From assembly GCF_002355475.1 (NCBI RefSeq), contig NZ_AP014862.1:4216001-4280000 (forward strand): a DNA stretch of 64,000 bases. The letters run 5' to 3'. This document shows, in pieces, positions 35,975 to 42,629 of this stretch. This DNA is from Pseudomonas furukawaii (GTDB taxonomy: Bacteria > Pseudomonadota > Gammaproteobacteria > Pseudomonadales > Pseudomonadaceae). Made by a program: the position numbers and the translations under genes. The notes under the pieces are model-generated. The model saw nothing but the letters and a program-made list of their open reading frames with translations, was not told the DNA's origin and made no database searches. How positions within the stretch are numbered: position 1 is the stretch's first letter; each line of letters starts with the position of its first letter.

Positions 35975-36160
35975 CAGGCCGGTCTCCGGGCTTGCGAGTG
36001 GAGCCTGGCTCCCCTGCCGCGCCTTCCCATGCGTGTGCACAGTGGCCGAATGCGGCTGTCGACTCGCCTACCGTTGCGGGGGCAGCGCCGGAATCTCCCA
36101 TGGGGGATGGACCGGCTTCCCTGTTTCACCCCTTCGACGCAAGGTCAAGGGGCACCTGAG
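35975..36160 (-). ncRNA. cobalamin riboswitch (aptamer) upstream of btuB-cob operon
   Basis: The minus strand carries all conserved blocks of the cobalamin riboswitch in order: AGGTGCCCC, AGGGAAGCCGGT, GCGCTGCCCCCGCAACGGTA, the B12-box element GCCACTG, GGGAAGGCG, and the closing AGCCCGGAGACCGGCC. It ends about 80 nt before the btuB start. When adenosylcobalamin is bound, expression of btuB and probably the following ten cob genes should fall. Confidence 0.96.
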
Positions 36161-36212
36161 GCAGGCGCGAAGGGTAGAGGGTCGTCGGGACAGCGTCAAT
36201 CGCACCCGCCGA

Positions 36213-36533
36213 TCAGTGCCTCGGCGTGAATCCAGCGGGCTTGCCGGCCAGCCAGTCGACGAAGGTGCGCAGTCGCTCGTCGGCCAGGAGCGCTTCGCGG
36301 GTGTTGAAGGTGAGCGCCAGCTCCTTCTCGCTGAACAACCTGTGGATCTGGTTGTGGCAAGGGCGGCACACCCAGAGCGTGGCGGTGATGCGCTCGATGC
36401 GATCGAAGCGCTTCTGCACGTAAGGCTTGTCGTGGAGCGCCCTGGGGATCAGGTGATGGCGGGTCAGCGCGGCGGCGCGCCTGCAGAGTTCGCAAACGTC
36501 CGGCTGGGGTGGCAGGCGGATGGACTCGGCCAT
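36213..36533 (-). CDS. HNH-type small zinc-finger protein
   Basis: A 106-residue protein with an HNH-endonuclease-like core: CELCRR near residue 14, TRHHLIPRALH near residue 24, then VCRPCHNQIHRLF near residue 55. The CxxC...CxxC spacing and the HH/H/N positions agree with a zinc-bound beta-beta-alpha fold. Such small stand-alone HNH proteins are widespread, and activity is untested for most. It lies 9 bp downstream of the O-methyltransferase gene end... on the same strand, and next to the riboswitch of the cob operon. Confidence 0.8.
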   Translation of the reverse strand: MAESIRLPPQPDVCELCRRAAALTRHHLIPRALHDKPYVQKRFDRIERITATLWVCRPCHNQIHRLFSEKELALTFNTREALLADERLRTFVDWLAGKPAGFTPRH

Positions 36534-36542
36534 GGTCCTCGC

Positions 36543-37193
36543 TCAGCGCTTGCGGCAGAGGGTCAGGCCATCGCCCAGGGGAAGCAGGGACAGGTCGACG
36601 CGGGCGTCGTCCCGCAACGCGCGATTCAGCGCCTGGATGGCGCGGGTGTCCTCGCTTTCAGGCTCGACCTCCAGCACCCGACCGCTCCAGAGCACGTTAT
36701 CGAACAGGATCAGGCCACCCGGCCGGACCAGGCGCAACGCTTCCTCCAGGTAGACGGGGTAGTTGGCCTTGTCGGCGTCGATGAACGCCAGGTCGAAGGC
36801 ACCGTCTGCCAGGGTCGCCAGGGTGTCCAGGGCCGGTCCCAGGCGCAGCTCGATGCGCTCGGCCACACCGGCTTCCGCCCAGTAGCGCCGTGCGATGGCG
36901 TTGTAGTCGCCCGGCAGGTCGCAGCACAGCAGCCGGCCGTCCTCCGGCAGTTCGGCGGCCATGCAGAGGGCGCTGTAGCCGGTGAAGGTGCCCACTTCGA
37001 GGATGCGACGGGCGCCGATCAGCTTCACCAGCAATGCCAGGAACTGGCCCTGCTCGGGCGCCACCTGCCAACGCGCCATGGGCAGCGCGAGGGTTTCTTC
37101 CCTAAGGCGCGCGAGCAGGGGCGACTCCCGCAGCGAGACCTCGAGGAGATAGCCATACAGGGCGTCGTCGAGGTTGAGCGTGCGGTTGGTCAT
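36543..37193 (-). CDS. class I SAM-dependent O-methyltransferase
   Basis: A 216-residue methyltransferase of the catechol/caffeoyl-CoA O-methyltransferase type. SAM-binding motif I is ILEVGTFTGYSALCMA near residue 62, followed by LLCCDLPGDYNAIARRYW, the metal-site FDLAFIDADKANYPVYLEEA, and LILFDNVLWSGRV. Bacterial members methylate small catechol-like compounds and the true substrate is unknown. The ATG at 37193 lies 8 bp from the end of the NlpC/P60 gene, so co-transcription is likely. The HNH gene follows by 9 bp. Confidence 0.88.
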   Translation of the reverse strand: MTNRTLNLDDALYGYLLEVSLRESPLLARLREETLALPMARWQVAPEQGQFLALLVKLIGARRILEVGTFTGYSALCMAAELPEDGRLLCCDLPGDYNAIARRYWAEAGVAERIELRLGPALDTLATLADGAFDLAFIDADKANYPVYLEEALRLVRPGGLILFDNVLWSGRVLEVEPESEDTRAIQALNRALRDDARVDLSLLPLGDGLTLCRKR

Positions 37194-37201
37194 GACGGAC
37201 C

Positions 37202-37726
37202 TCACTGAGTCTGGGCAAATCGTGGATCGAAGAGTACGCGCTTGGCGCTGAGATAGCTGCGTTGCCAGTAGCTGTTCGACAGGCTGTCCAGACGAACCGT
37301 ACCGCCAGTGCGCGGCGCATGGACGAAACGTCCCTCGCCCACATAGATGCCGGCATGGCTGACCTGACCACCACCGTTGGTGGCGAAGAACACCAGGTCG
37401 CCACTCTGCAGCGCGCTGAGCCCGACGTTCGGCGCGCCCATGGCGATCATCTCTCGGGTGGAGCGCGGCAGCTGGATACCAGCCACGTCGCGGTAGACGT
37501 AACCGATCAGGCCACTGCAATCGAAGCCGCTGTCAGGTGTATTGCCGCCCCAGCGATAGGGCGTGCCCACCAGCCCCAGGGCGCGAAACAGGACATCTTC
37601 CGCCACGGGGGAAAACTGGGCGGGCGGCGCGCGAACGACAGGGGGCGGCGTTGGCGGCGCCTTGCTCGAGCAGGCGGTGAGCAGCGCAGCCAGGGCGAGA
37701 ATGGCAAGGCGATCCGGTGCGAGCAT
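37202..37726 (-). CDS. NlpC/P60 peptidoglycan endopeptidase lipoprotein (174 aa)
   Basis: A 174-residue cell-wall endopeptidase. The signal LAILALAALLTACSS carries a lipobox with the cysteine at residue 19, followed by a Pro-rich linker. The NlpC/P60 domain has the catalytic cysteine in SGFDCSGLIGYVYRD, the histidine in VSHAGIYVGEGRF, and a third polar residue at FVHAPRTGG. It resembles MepS/Spr, which cleaves D-Ala-mDAP crosslinks. A second paralogue lies immediately upstream on the same strand, separated by a terminator. Confidence 0.9.
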   Translation of the reverse strand: MLAPDRLAILALAALLTACSSKAPPTPPPVVRAPPAQFSPVAEDVLFRALGLVGTPYRWGGNTPDSGFDCSGLIGYVYRDVAGIQLPRSTREMIAMGAPNVGLSALQSGDLVFFATNGGGQVSHAGIYVGEGRFVHAPRTGGTVRLDSLSNSYWQRSYLSAKRVLFDPRFAQTQ

Positions 37727-37811
37727 GGCAAGTCAGTCCTGACTTGAGGAATGCACGCTAATGTGCTGATCTCACAGTGATATTGCAAGTGGAAGCTGCA
37801 CGACTGGGCAG

Positions 37812-37849
37812 AAAAAAGCCGAGGCGGTCATTCGACGGCCTCGGCTTTT
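37812..37849 (-). terminator. Rho-independent terminator after the 210-aa NlpC/P60 gene
   Basis: On the minus strand AAAAGCCGAGGC / GCCTCGGCTTTTTT: a stem with an 11-nt loop and a T6 tail, 16 bp after the stop of the upstream NlpC/P60 gene. It separates the two paralogues. Confidence 0.88.
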
Positions 37850-37865
37850 CGTTTGGCGCCAAGGA

Positions 37866-38492
37866 TCAACGGTGCAGCGGGCTGCGGCCCTGGGCGGCGC
37901 TATTCATCGCCAGGACGCGCTTGGCTTCCATGTAGCTGGCCTTCCAGTAACGGTCGTGGAGACTGTCGACACGAACACCGCCACTGCGGCTGCTGCTGGA
38001 ATGAATGAACTGGTCGTCGCCGATATAGATGCCGGCGTGACTGACACGGCCGCGGCCGCGGTTGTTGAAGAAGACGATATCGCCGGGCTGCAGTTCGCTG
38101 CGGGCAATGACCGGGGCGTCCAGGTTGATCATCTCGCGGGTGGAACGCGGCAACTGGATGCCAGCCTCTTCCTTGAACAGGTACCCGACGAAGCCGCTGC
38201 AATCGAAGCCGGTCTTCAGGGAACGACCACCGAAGCGGTAGGGCGTGCCCACCAGCTCGAAACCGCGCTCCAGCAGACCATCGGCCAGGGACGGCATCTG
38301 ATAGGGCTCGTCGTCGGTGAGGTTGGCCAGATCCAGGGCGCTCGGCTCGCGATCGTCGATCATCGAGTCCGGGGCGCCGTCCGCGACAGGGGCGGCAGCC
38401 TGGGTCTGGGACGGCTGCTGCACAGTGCCTGCGCAAGCGGCGAGAAAGAGTGCGAAGGTAAGAGGCACGAGGGGTGCGAAGCGCTTGAGCAT
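37866..38492 (-). CDS. NlpC/P60 peptidoglycan endopeptidase lipoprotein (about 208 aa)
   Basis: A roughly 208-residue paralogue of the neighbouring NlpC/P60 protein. The signal FAPLVPLTFALFLAACAG carries a lipobox. A longer linker precedes the domain, which has GTPYRFGGRS, catalytic cysteine in TGFDCSGFVGYLFKE, IQLPRSTREMINLD and histidine in RVSHAGIYIGDDQF. About half the domain residues match the second copy. Its own terminator shows it is a separate transcription unit, so the two may be expressed under different conditions. A GTG two codons before the ATG is an alternative start. Confidence 0.9.
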   Translation of the reverse strand: MLKRFAPLVPLTFALFLAACAGTVQQPSQTQAAAPVADGAPDSMIDDREPSALDLANLTDDEPYQMPSLADGLLERGFELVGTPYRFGGRSLKTGFDCSGFVGYLFKEEAGIQLPRSTREMINLDAPVIARSELQPGDIVFFNNRGRGRVSHAGIYIGDDQFIHSSSSRSGGVRVDSLHDRYWKASYMEAKRVLAMNSAAQGRSPLHR

Positions 38493-38561
38493 GGGCACGA
38501 CCGTGTCGAATGAAATTTGAAGAAGGCGCGACTATGCCCTCTATCAACCTCATTTGCAAAT

Positions 38562-39326
38562 TTAATCGCCCGTAATGTGACTCAGCAGCTCTTCCAGAAC
38601 ATCTAAGGCCTTTCCTTTCAGGTGGACGTCGACCACAGGACTGAGGTCGGTGAGCGCAGGATTGATTTCCGCCGTGAAACCGCCAGCCTGGCGGGTGCGA
38701 AAAACAGGCTCGATGATGTAGGGAAAGCTCGCCGTGGTTCCCACCGAGATCACCGCATCGAATCCCTTGCGTAGCTCGGCGTAGAGGCTGTCGATGGCCT
38801 GCTCAGGGAGCATTTCCTCGAACAGCACCACGGGAGGCCGGAGGATACCACCACAACTGTCGCATCTGGGAGGCAATTCTCCTGCCAAATGTCGGGAAAG
38901 CTCCTGACTCTCCGCGCCGCATGACTGGCAGAACAGCGGCGCCAGCTCGCCATGGATCTCGATCAGGCGCTCCGGTGGCGACCCCGCCTGGCGGTGGTAG
39001 CCGTCGATGTTCTGGGTCAGCACCCAGCATTCGGGCTTCAGCGCCTGCAGGCGGGCGATGGCTCGATGCCCTGCGTTGGGACGTGCCGAAAGGCAGGCGC
39101 GCCCGAGTTGTGCGAGGTATTTCCAGCAGAGCGCCGGATCACGCTGCAACATGGGCCCTGACAGCGCCCGCTCGATGGGCATCCCCTCCTCAGTCCGGCC
39201 GTTGTAAAGGCCACCCAGTCCCCGATAGGTGGGCAACCCCGAATCGGCGGAAAGTCCCGCCCCGGTGATCACCAGGATTCGCTTGGCGGCCTTCAGCGCG
39301 GCCGCGACCCTGCGTACATCCGACAT
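38562..39326 (-). CDS. Sir2-family NAD-dependent protein deacylase (sirtuin)
   Basis: A 254-residue sirtuin that removes acyl groups from lysine side chains with NAD. Visible motifs: GAGLSADSGLPTYRG at residues 21-35, TQNIDGYHRQAG, the catalytic histidine in IEIHGEL, and a Cys4 zinc site from CQSCGAE and CDSCGGI. The Tyr and Arg that mark class III desuccinylases (E. coli CobB Y92, R95) are not matched at the aligned position, which favours deacetylation. Despite the name CobB used for some sirtuins, it is unrelated to the B12 operon nearby. Confidence 0.92.
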   Translation of the reverse strand: MSDVRRVAAALKAAKRILVITGAGLSADSGLPTYRGLGGLYNGRTEEGMPIERALSGPMLQRDPALCWKYLAQLGRACLSARPNAGHRAIARLQALKPECWVLTQNIDGYHRQAGSPPERLIEIHGELAPLFCQSCGAESQELSRHLAGELPPRCDSCGGILRPPVVLFEEMLPEQAIDSLYAELRKGFDAVISVGTTASFPYIIEPVFRTRQAGGFTAEINPALTDLSPVVDVHLKGKALDVLEELLSHITGD

Positions 39327-39365
39327 CGCCCTCCTCCTTCCCTGGCCGGCGCCTACCGACAGGGC

Positions 39366-40037
39366 TCAGTGATTGACGGTATGGGCCAGCATGACCGAAA
39401 GCTGGCACAAGGGCCGGCCGCTTTCGGCATGCCACTGATTGAAGGCCGCCTGCACCTGGGCCAGGTCCTTCTGACTGGTGGGCGCCTTGTCGATGACACC
39501 CTGCGCCTTGAGCGCGGCCACCATGTCATCGGTGGGGATGAAGGTGTCCTTGCCCACCATGCGCAGGAAACGCGGCGCGGACAGCCCACCCAACTGATTT
39601 CCATGCTTGGCCAGGTACTTCCACAGGCCAACGATGTCGGTCACCGGCCAATCGGCGACCAGCGCGCCGAAGCTGCCCTTCTCCCGCGCCGCGTCCAGCA
39701 CGAACTGGGCATTGCGCGGCACGCTCTTGAGCTTGCCCAGGTGGCGAATCAGGCGGGTGTCCTGCATCAACCGCTCGAGGTGCTCCGCGCTCATCAGCAC
39801 CACCTTCTGCGGGTCGAAGCCGAAGAACACTTCTTCGAAGGCCGGCCACTTGGCGTCCACCAGGCTGTGCTTGAGGCCCGCGCGGAACACCCGCAGCGCC
39901 ATCAGCGACAGGTAGCGATCATCGGTGACCGCTCGCAGTTCCGCCTCGCCGCGCGGCTGCGGCAGCCTCGCCTCAAGGGCCTCGACCGAACCGAAGCGAT
40001 TCAGGCAGTACTCATGGAGCCAGCGGTAATCACGCAT
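39366..40037 (-). CDS. divergent DNA-3-methyladenine glycosylase I-like protein
   Basis: A 223-residue protein related to Tag (helix-hairpin-helix 3-methyladenine glycosylase I). Compared from memory with E. coli Tag, the region AFEEVFFGFDPQKVVLMSAE followed by LERLMQDTRLIRHLGKL aligns with FDPVKVAAMQEEDVERL and IIRHRGKI. The catalytic Glu38 (LEGQQAGL) is replaced by Arg here (LRVFRAGL), and the zinc-snap residues Cys4, His17, His175 and Cys179 have no clear counterparts. It may still bind DNA but the classical chemistry is doubtful. It lies 31 bp downstream of ttcA. Confidence 0.75.
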   Translation of the reverse strand: MRDYRWLHEYCLNRFGSVEALEARLPQPRGEAELRAVTDDRYLSLMALRVFRAGLKHSLVDAKWPAFEEVFFGFDPQKVVLMSAEHLERLMQDTRLIRHLGKLKSVPRNAQFVLDAAREKGSFGALVADWPVTDIVGLWKYLAKHGNQLGGLSAPRFLRMVGKDTFIPTDDMVAALKAQGVIDKAPTSQKDLAQVQAAFNQWHAESGRPLCQLSVMLAHTVNH

Positions 40038-40067
40038 GGAGGGGGGCCTTGGCGGAAACGGATCGAC

Positions 40068-40892
40068 TCAAAGGTTCACCAGATCGAGGGTACGCGGCGC
40101 CGCAGTCTCGTCGATGCGCAGGTTGACGAAGTCGAACAGGTTGCGGTCCGCCAGCTGCGACGGCACCACGTTCTGCAAAGCGCGGAACATGATCTCGGTG
40201 CGACCCGGCGACTTGCGCTCCCACTCGTTGAGCATCTCCTTCACCACCTGGCGCTGCAGGTTCTCCTGGGAGCCGCAGAGGTTGCACGGGATGATCGGGA
40301 ACTCCTTGAGCCGGGCGTAAGCCTCGATGTCCGCCTCGTTGCAGTAGGCCAGCGGGCGGATCACCACATTGCGCCCGTCATCGGCACGCAGCTTGGGCGG
40401 CATGGCCTTGAGGGTGCCGCCGTAGAACATATTGAGGAAGAAGGTCTCGAGAATGTCGTCACGGTGATGACCCAGGGCCATCTTGGTCGCCCCGATCTCG
40501 TCGGCGAACGTATAAAGAGTGCCGCGACGCAGGCGCGAGCAGAGCGAGCAGGTGGTCTTGCCCTCCGGGATCTTTTCCTTCACCACCGAGTAGGTGTCCT
40601 TCTCGATGATGTGGTACGGCACGCCGATGGATTCCAGGTACTGCGGCAGCACGTGCTCGGGAAAACCGGGCTGCTTCTGGTCCATGTTCACGGCCACGAT
40701 CTCGAACTTGATCGGCGCGACCTTCTGCAGGTACAGCAGCACGTCCAGCATGGTGTAGCTGTCCTTGCCGCCGGACAGGCAGACCATGACCTTGTCGCCG
40801 TCCTCGATCATGTTGAAGTCGGCGATGGCTTCGCCGGCCTGGCGACGAATGCGTTTCTGCAGTTTGTTCTGGTTGACCGAAAGGGTGCCCAT
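40068..40892 (-). CDS. ttcA: tRNA 2-thiocytidine(32) synthetase
   Basis: A 274-residue enzyme that thiolates cytidine 32 of some tRNAs using an iron-sulfur cluster and ATP. The PP-loop is [16 protein letters not shown]. Cluster/catalytic cysteines are in [13 protein letters not shown] and [15 protein letters not shown]. Other family blocks: [19 protein letters not shown] and [20 protein letters not shown] chose the ATG at 40892 ([18 protein letters not shown]) because relatives begin there; the frame extends 16 codons further. The DnaJ-domain gene is divergent from it. Confidence 0.96.
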   Translation of the reverse strand: MGTLSVNQNKLQKRIRRQAGEAIADFNMIEDGDKVMVCLSGGKDSYTMLDVLLYLQKVAPIKFEIVAVNMDQKQPGFPEHVLPQYLESIGVPYHIIEKDTYSVVKEKIPEGKTTCSLCSRLRRGTLYTFADEIGATKMALGHHRDDILETFFLNMFYGGTLKAMPPKLRADDGRNVVIRPLAYCNEADIEAYARLKEFPIIPCNLCGSQENLQRQVVKEMLNEWERKSPGRTEIMFRALQNVVPSQLADRNLFDFVNLRIDETAAPRTLDLVNL

Positions 40893-40991
40893 GGTGCTCT
40901 GAAGTCCGGGGAAATGCCAAAAGCTGGCTATTTTACGCACAAAGCGCGCGCCACCCCAGCCCCATCGTCAGCCTGTGCTAGGCTCCCGCGA

Positions 40992-41597
40992 ATGAGCCAC
41001 GACCTCGACCCCGCCCAGGACCTCAGCGACCAGCTTCACGCCCTGCTGCTCGACGCGCCCCAGGGGCTCAGCGAGTATCAGTTGATCCTGGCGCTCAAGG
41101 CCGGCCACTCCACCCATATCCCCCATCTGGAACTCACCGACCGCCTGGTCCTGTTCCGCACCCACTTCCTGGTCTTCAACGCGCTCTATCGGCTGCGCGA
41201 CCGCCTCAATGGCGACCGGCAGGCCCATCTCGCCATCAACCCCCTCTGCGTCCAGTTGCTGCCTTACGAACCGGGTACGGCAGCGAGCCTCAGCGAACTG
41301 GATCCGTTGCGGGACTACTACCTGGATCTGAAAAACCTGAGGGACACTACTGAAGAGGACGTAGGAAAGTTACTGGCAAGCTTCTGGACGCGGATGCAGG
41401 GAAGTGAAGAAAAGCAGGCAGCCCTTGAATTGTTCGGCCTTCATGACGACAACCAACCCCTCAGCTTGGAGCGCATCAAGCAGCGCTATCGCCAACTGGT
41501 GAGCCAGCATCACCCCGATCGAGGCGGCAGCACCTCGCGCCTGCAATCCATCAACAAGGCGATGGAAATACTTCAGCGCTATTACAGCCGGAGCTGA
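40992..41597 (+). CDS. DnaJ-domain protein (DNA-J related family)
   Basis: A 201-residue protein with an N-terminal region of the DNAJ-related type (LSEYQLILALKAGHSTHIP) and a C-terminal J domain, SLERIKQRYRQLVSQHHPD followed by RGG. The HPD motif that stimulates Hsp70 ATPase is intact. It lacks the Gly/Phe-rich and zinc regions of DnaJ, so it is a specialised co-chaperone. It is divergent from ttcA, separated by 99 bp, an arrangement I recall from other Pseudomonas. Confidence 0.88.
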   Translation: MSHDLDPAQDLSDQLHALLLDAPQGLSEYQLILALKAGHSTHIPHLELTDRLVLFRTHFLVFNALYRLRDRLNGDRQAHLAINPLCVQLLPYEPGTAASLSELDPLRDYYLDLKNLRDTTEEDVGKLLASFWTRMQGSEEKQAALELFGLHDDNQPLSLERIKQRYRQLVSQHHPDRGGSTSRLQSINKAMEILQRYYSRS

Positions 41598-41636
41598 ATC
41601 TTCCATTCGCTCTAAGGCGCGACGAAACACTCTGCC

Positions 41637-41658
41637 TATACTGCGACATAAGGTCGCA
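41637..41658 (+). promoter_or_regulatory. putative promoter with overlapping palindrome upstream of Yip1-family gene
   Basis: TATACT (41637-41642) is a plausible -10 element. It overlaps the inverted repeat TGCGAC-ATAAG-GTCGCA (41642... to 41658 region), which could be an operator. No convincing -35 is seen. Confidence 0.35.
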
Positions 41659-41719
41659 TAGGTCGGCCGGGCACCGGGTGGCGCTGGCTACGCGCCCCCG
41701 GCGCTTCGCTGGGGGGCGA

Positions 41720-41735
41720 CCTCATAATAATGAGG
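41720..41735 (+). promoter_or_regulatory. hairpin partly covering the Shine-Dalgarno of the Yip1-family gene
   Basis: CCTCA-TAATAA-TGAGG: a 5-bp stem whose 3' arm runs into the strong GAGGAGG ribosome-binding site (41732-41738), 8 nt ahead of the ATG at 41747. Folding could moderate translation. Confidence 0.35.
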
Positions 41736-41746
41736 AGGTGTTCAGC

Positions 41747-42346
41747 ATGATCCACCACGTCTGGGGGCTCTTCACCCATCCCGATCAAGAATGGCAGGAA
41801 ATTCGTGGCGAAGAGGAAAGCATCAGCCACATGTATCTCACCCACGTCCTGATCCTCGCGGCCATACCCGTGATCTCCGCCTACATAGGCACCACGCAGG
41901 TCGGCTGGGTCCTGGGCAAGGGCGATCCCGTCATGCTCACGCAGGCCAGCGCCCTGCAGATGTCCATCATGTCCTACCTGGCGATGTTGGCCGGCGTGGC
42001 GGTGATGGGCGGCTTCATCCACTGGATGGCGCGTACCTACGATGCCAATCCCAGCATCACCGAATGTGTCGTTTTCGCCGCGTACTGCGCCACGCCACTG
42101 TTCATCGGCGGTCTGGCCGCGCTCTACCCGCACCTCTGGTTCGGCGCGACGGTGGGCACCCTGGCCATCTGCTACACGGTCTACCTGCTCTATGTGGGCA
42201 TTCCCACCTTCATGAACATTCCCAAGGACGAAGGCTTCCTGTTCTCCAGCTCGGTGCTGGCGGTGGGCCTGGTGGTGCTGGTCGCCATGATCGCCTCCGC
42301 CGTGATCCTCTGGGGCTTCGGGCTGGGGCCGGTCTACACCAGTTGA
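41747..42346 (+). CDS. Yip1-family inner-membrane protein
   Basis: A 199-residue membrane protein of the Yip1/YIF1 domain family. It starts MIHHVWGLFTHPDQEWQEIR, typical of the family in Pseudomonas, and has five hydrophobic segments, among them THVLILAAIPVISAYIG, SIMSYLAMLAGVAVMGGFIH and AVGLVVLVAMIASAVILWG. The ATG at 41747 has a strong GAGGAGG site; the upstream open frame is not used. Function is unknown. A terminator follows. Confidence 0.88.
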   Translation: MIHHVWGLFTHPDQEWQEIRGEEESISHMYLTHVLILAAIPVISAYIGTTQVGWVLGKGDPVMLTQASALQMSIMSYLAMLAGVAVMGGFIHWMARTYDANPSITECVVFAAYCATPLFIGGLAALYPHLWFGATVGTLAICYTVYLLYVGIPTFMNIPKDEGFLFSSSVLAVGLVVLVAMIASAVILWGFGLGPVYTS

Positions 42347-42366
42347 GCGATTCCATCCGCACATGA

Positions 42367-42390
42367 GGCCGCCCACCGGGCGGCCTTTTC
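42367..42390 (+). terminator. Rho-independent terminator after the Yip1-family gene
   Basis: GGCCGCCC-ACC-GGGCGGCC (42367-42385) followed by TTTTC, 20 bp after the stop. Confidence 0.9.
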
Positions 42391-42411
42391 ATTTGGCTCG
42401 CACGCCCCTCA

Positions 42412-42425
42412 TTCGGAAAACCGAA
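42412..42425 (+). promoter_or_regulatory. AauR-type binding site 1
   Basis: TTCGG-AAAA-CCGAA, a perfect fit to the TTCGGNNNNCCGAA inverted repeat reported for AauR targets in Pseudomonas putida. It lies about 218 bp before the aatJ start. Confidence 0.82.
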
Positions 42426-42442
42426 CGCCAAACGACGTCCTG

Positions 42443-42456
42443 TTCGGAAGACCGGA
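42443..42456 (+). promoter_or_regulatory. AauR-type binding site 2
   Basis: TTCGG-AAGA-CCGGA, one mismatch from TTCGGNNNNCCGAA. Its centre is 31 bp from that of site 1, about three helical turns, so two dimers would sit on the same face. Confidence 0.75.
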
Positions 42457-42503
42457 CAACCCGGGCGGACACCTACACCACACAAACAATTAAATCCTTT
42501 TAA

Positions 42504-42516
42504 ATTCAATGGCTTG
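42504..42516 (+). promoter_or_regulatory. candidate IHF site
   Basis: ATTCAATGGCTTG fits the IHF consensus WATCAANNNNTTR with one mismatch, within an AT-rich tract, and lies between the AauR-type sites and the sigma-54 promoter where a DNA bend is expected. Confidence 0.5.
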
Positions 42517-42542
42517 AACAAAACAAACCCAGGCCATACAGA

Positions 42543-42558
42543 TGGCACGCATCCTGCC
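42543..42558 (+). promoter_or_regulatory. sigma-54 promoter of aatJ
   Basis: TGGCACG-CATC-CTGCC matches TGGCACG-N4-TTGCW, with GG and GC exactly 10 nt apart, 71 bp before the aatJ start codon. Confidence 0.82.
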
Positions 42559-42629
42559 AATACAGATCCTCGACGGACGCGGACTCCTACCGCGCCGATA
42601 AGAACAAACATCGTCGAGGACTGAACTTC

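Noticed and set aside
35929-36040. Longer N-terminal extension of btuB
   Set aside because: It would run through the riboswitch and the hairpin; the signal peptide starts properly from the TTG at 35896.
38562-39326. Sirtuin as part of the B12 pathway because of the shared name CobB
   Set aside because: The B12 enzyme cobB (32110-33399) is a different protein; the sirtuin is only homonymous and outside the operon.
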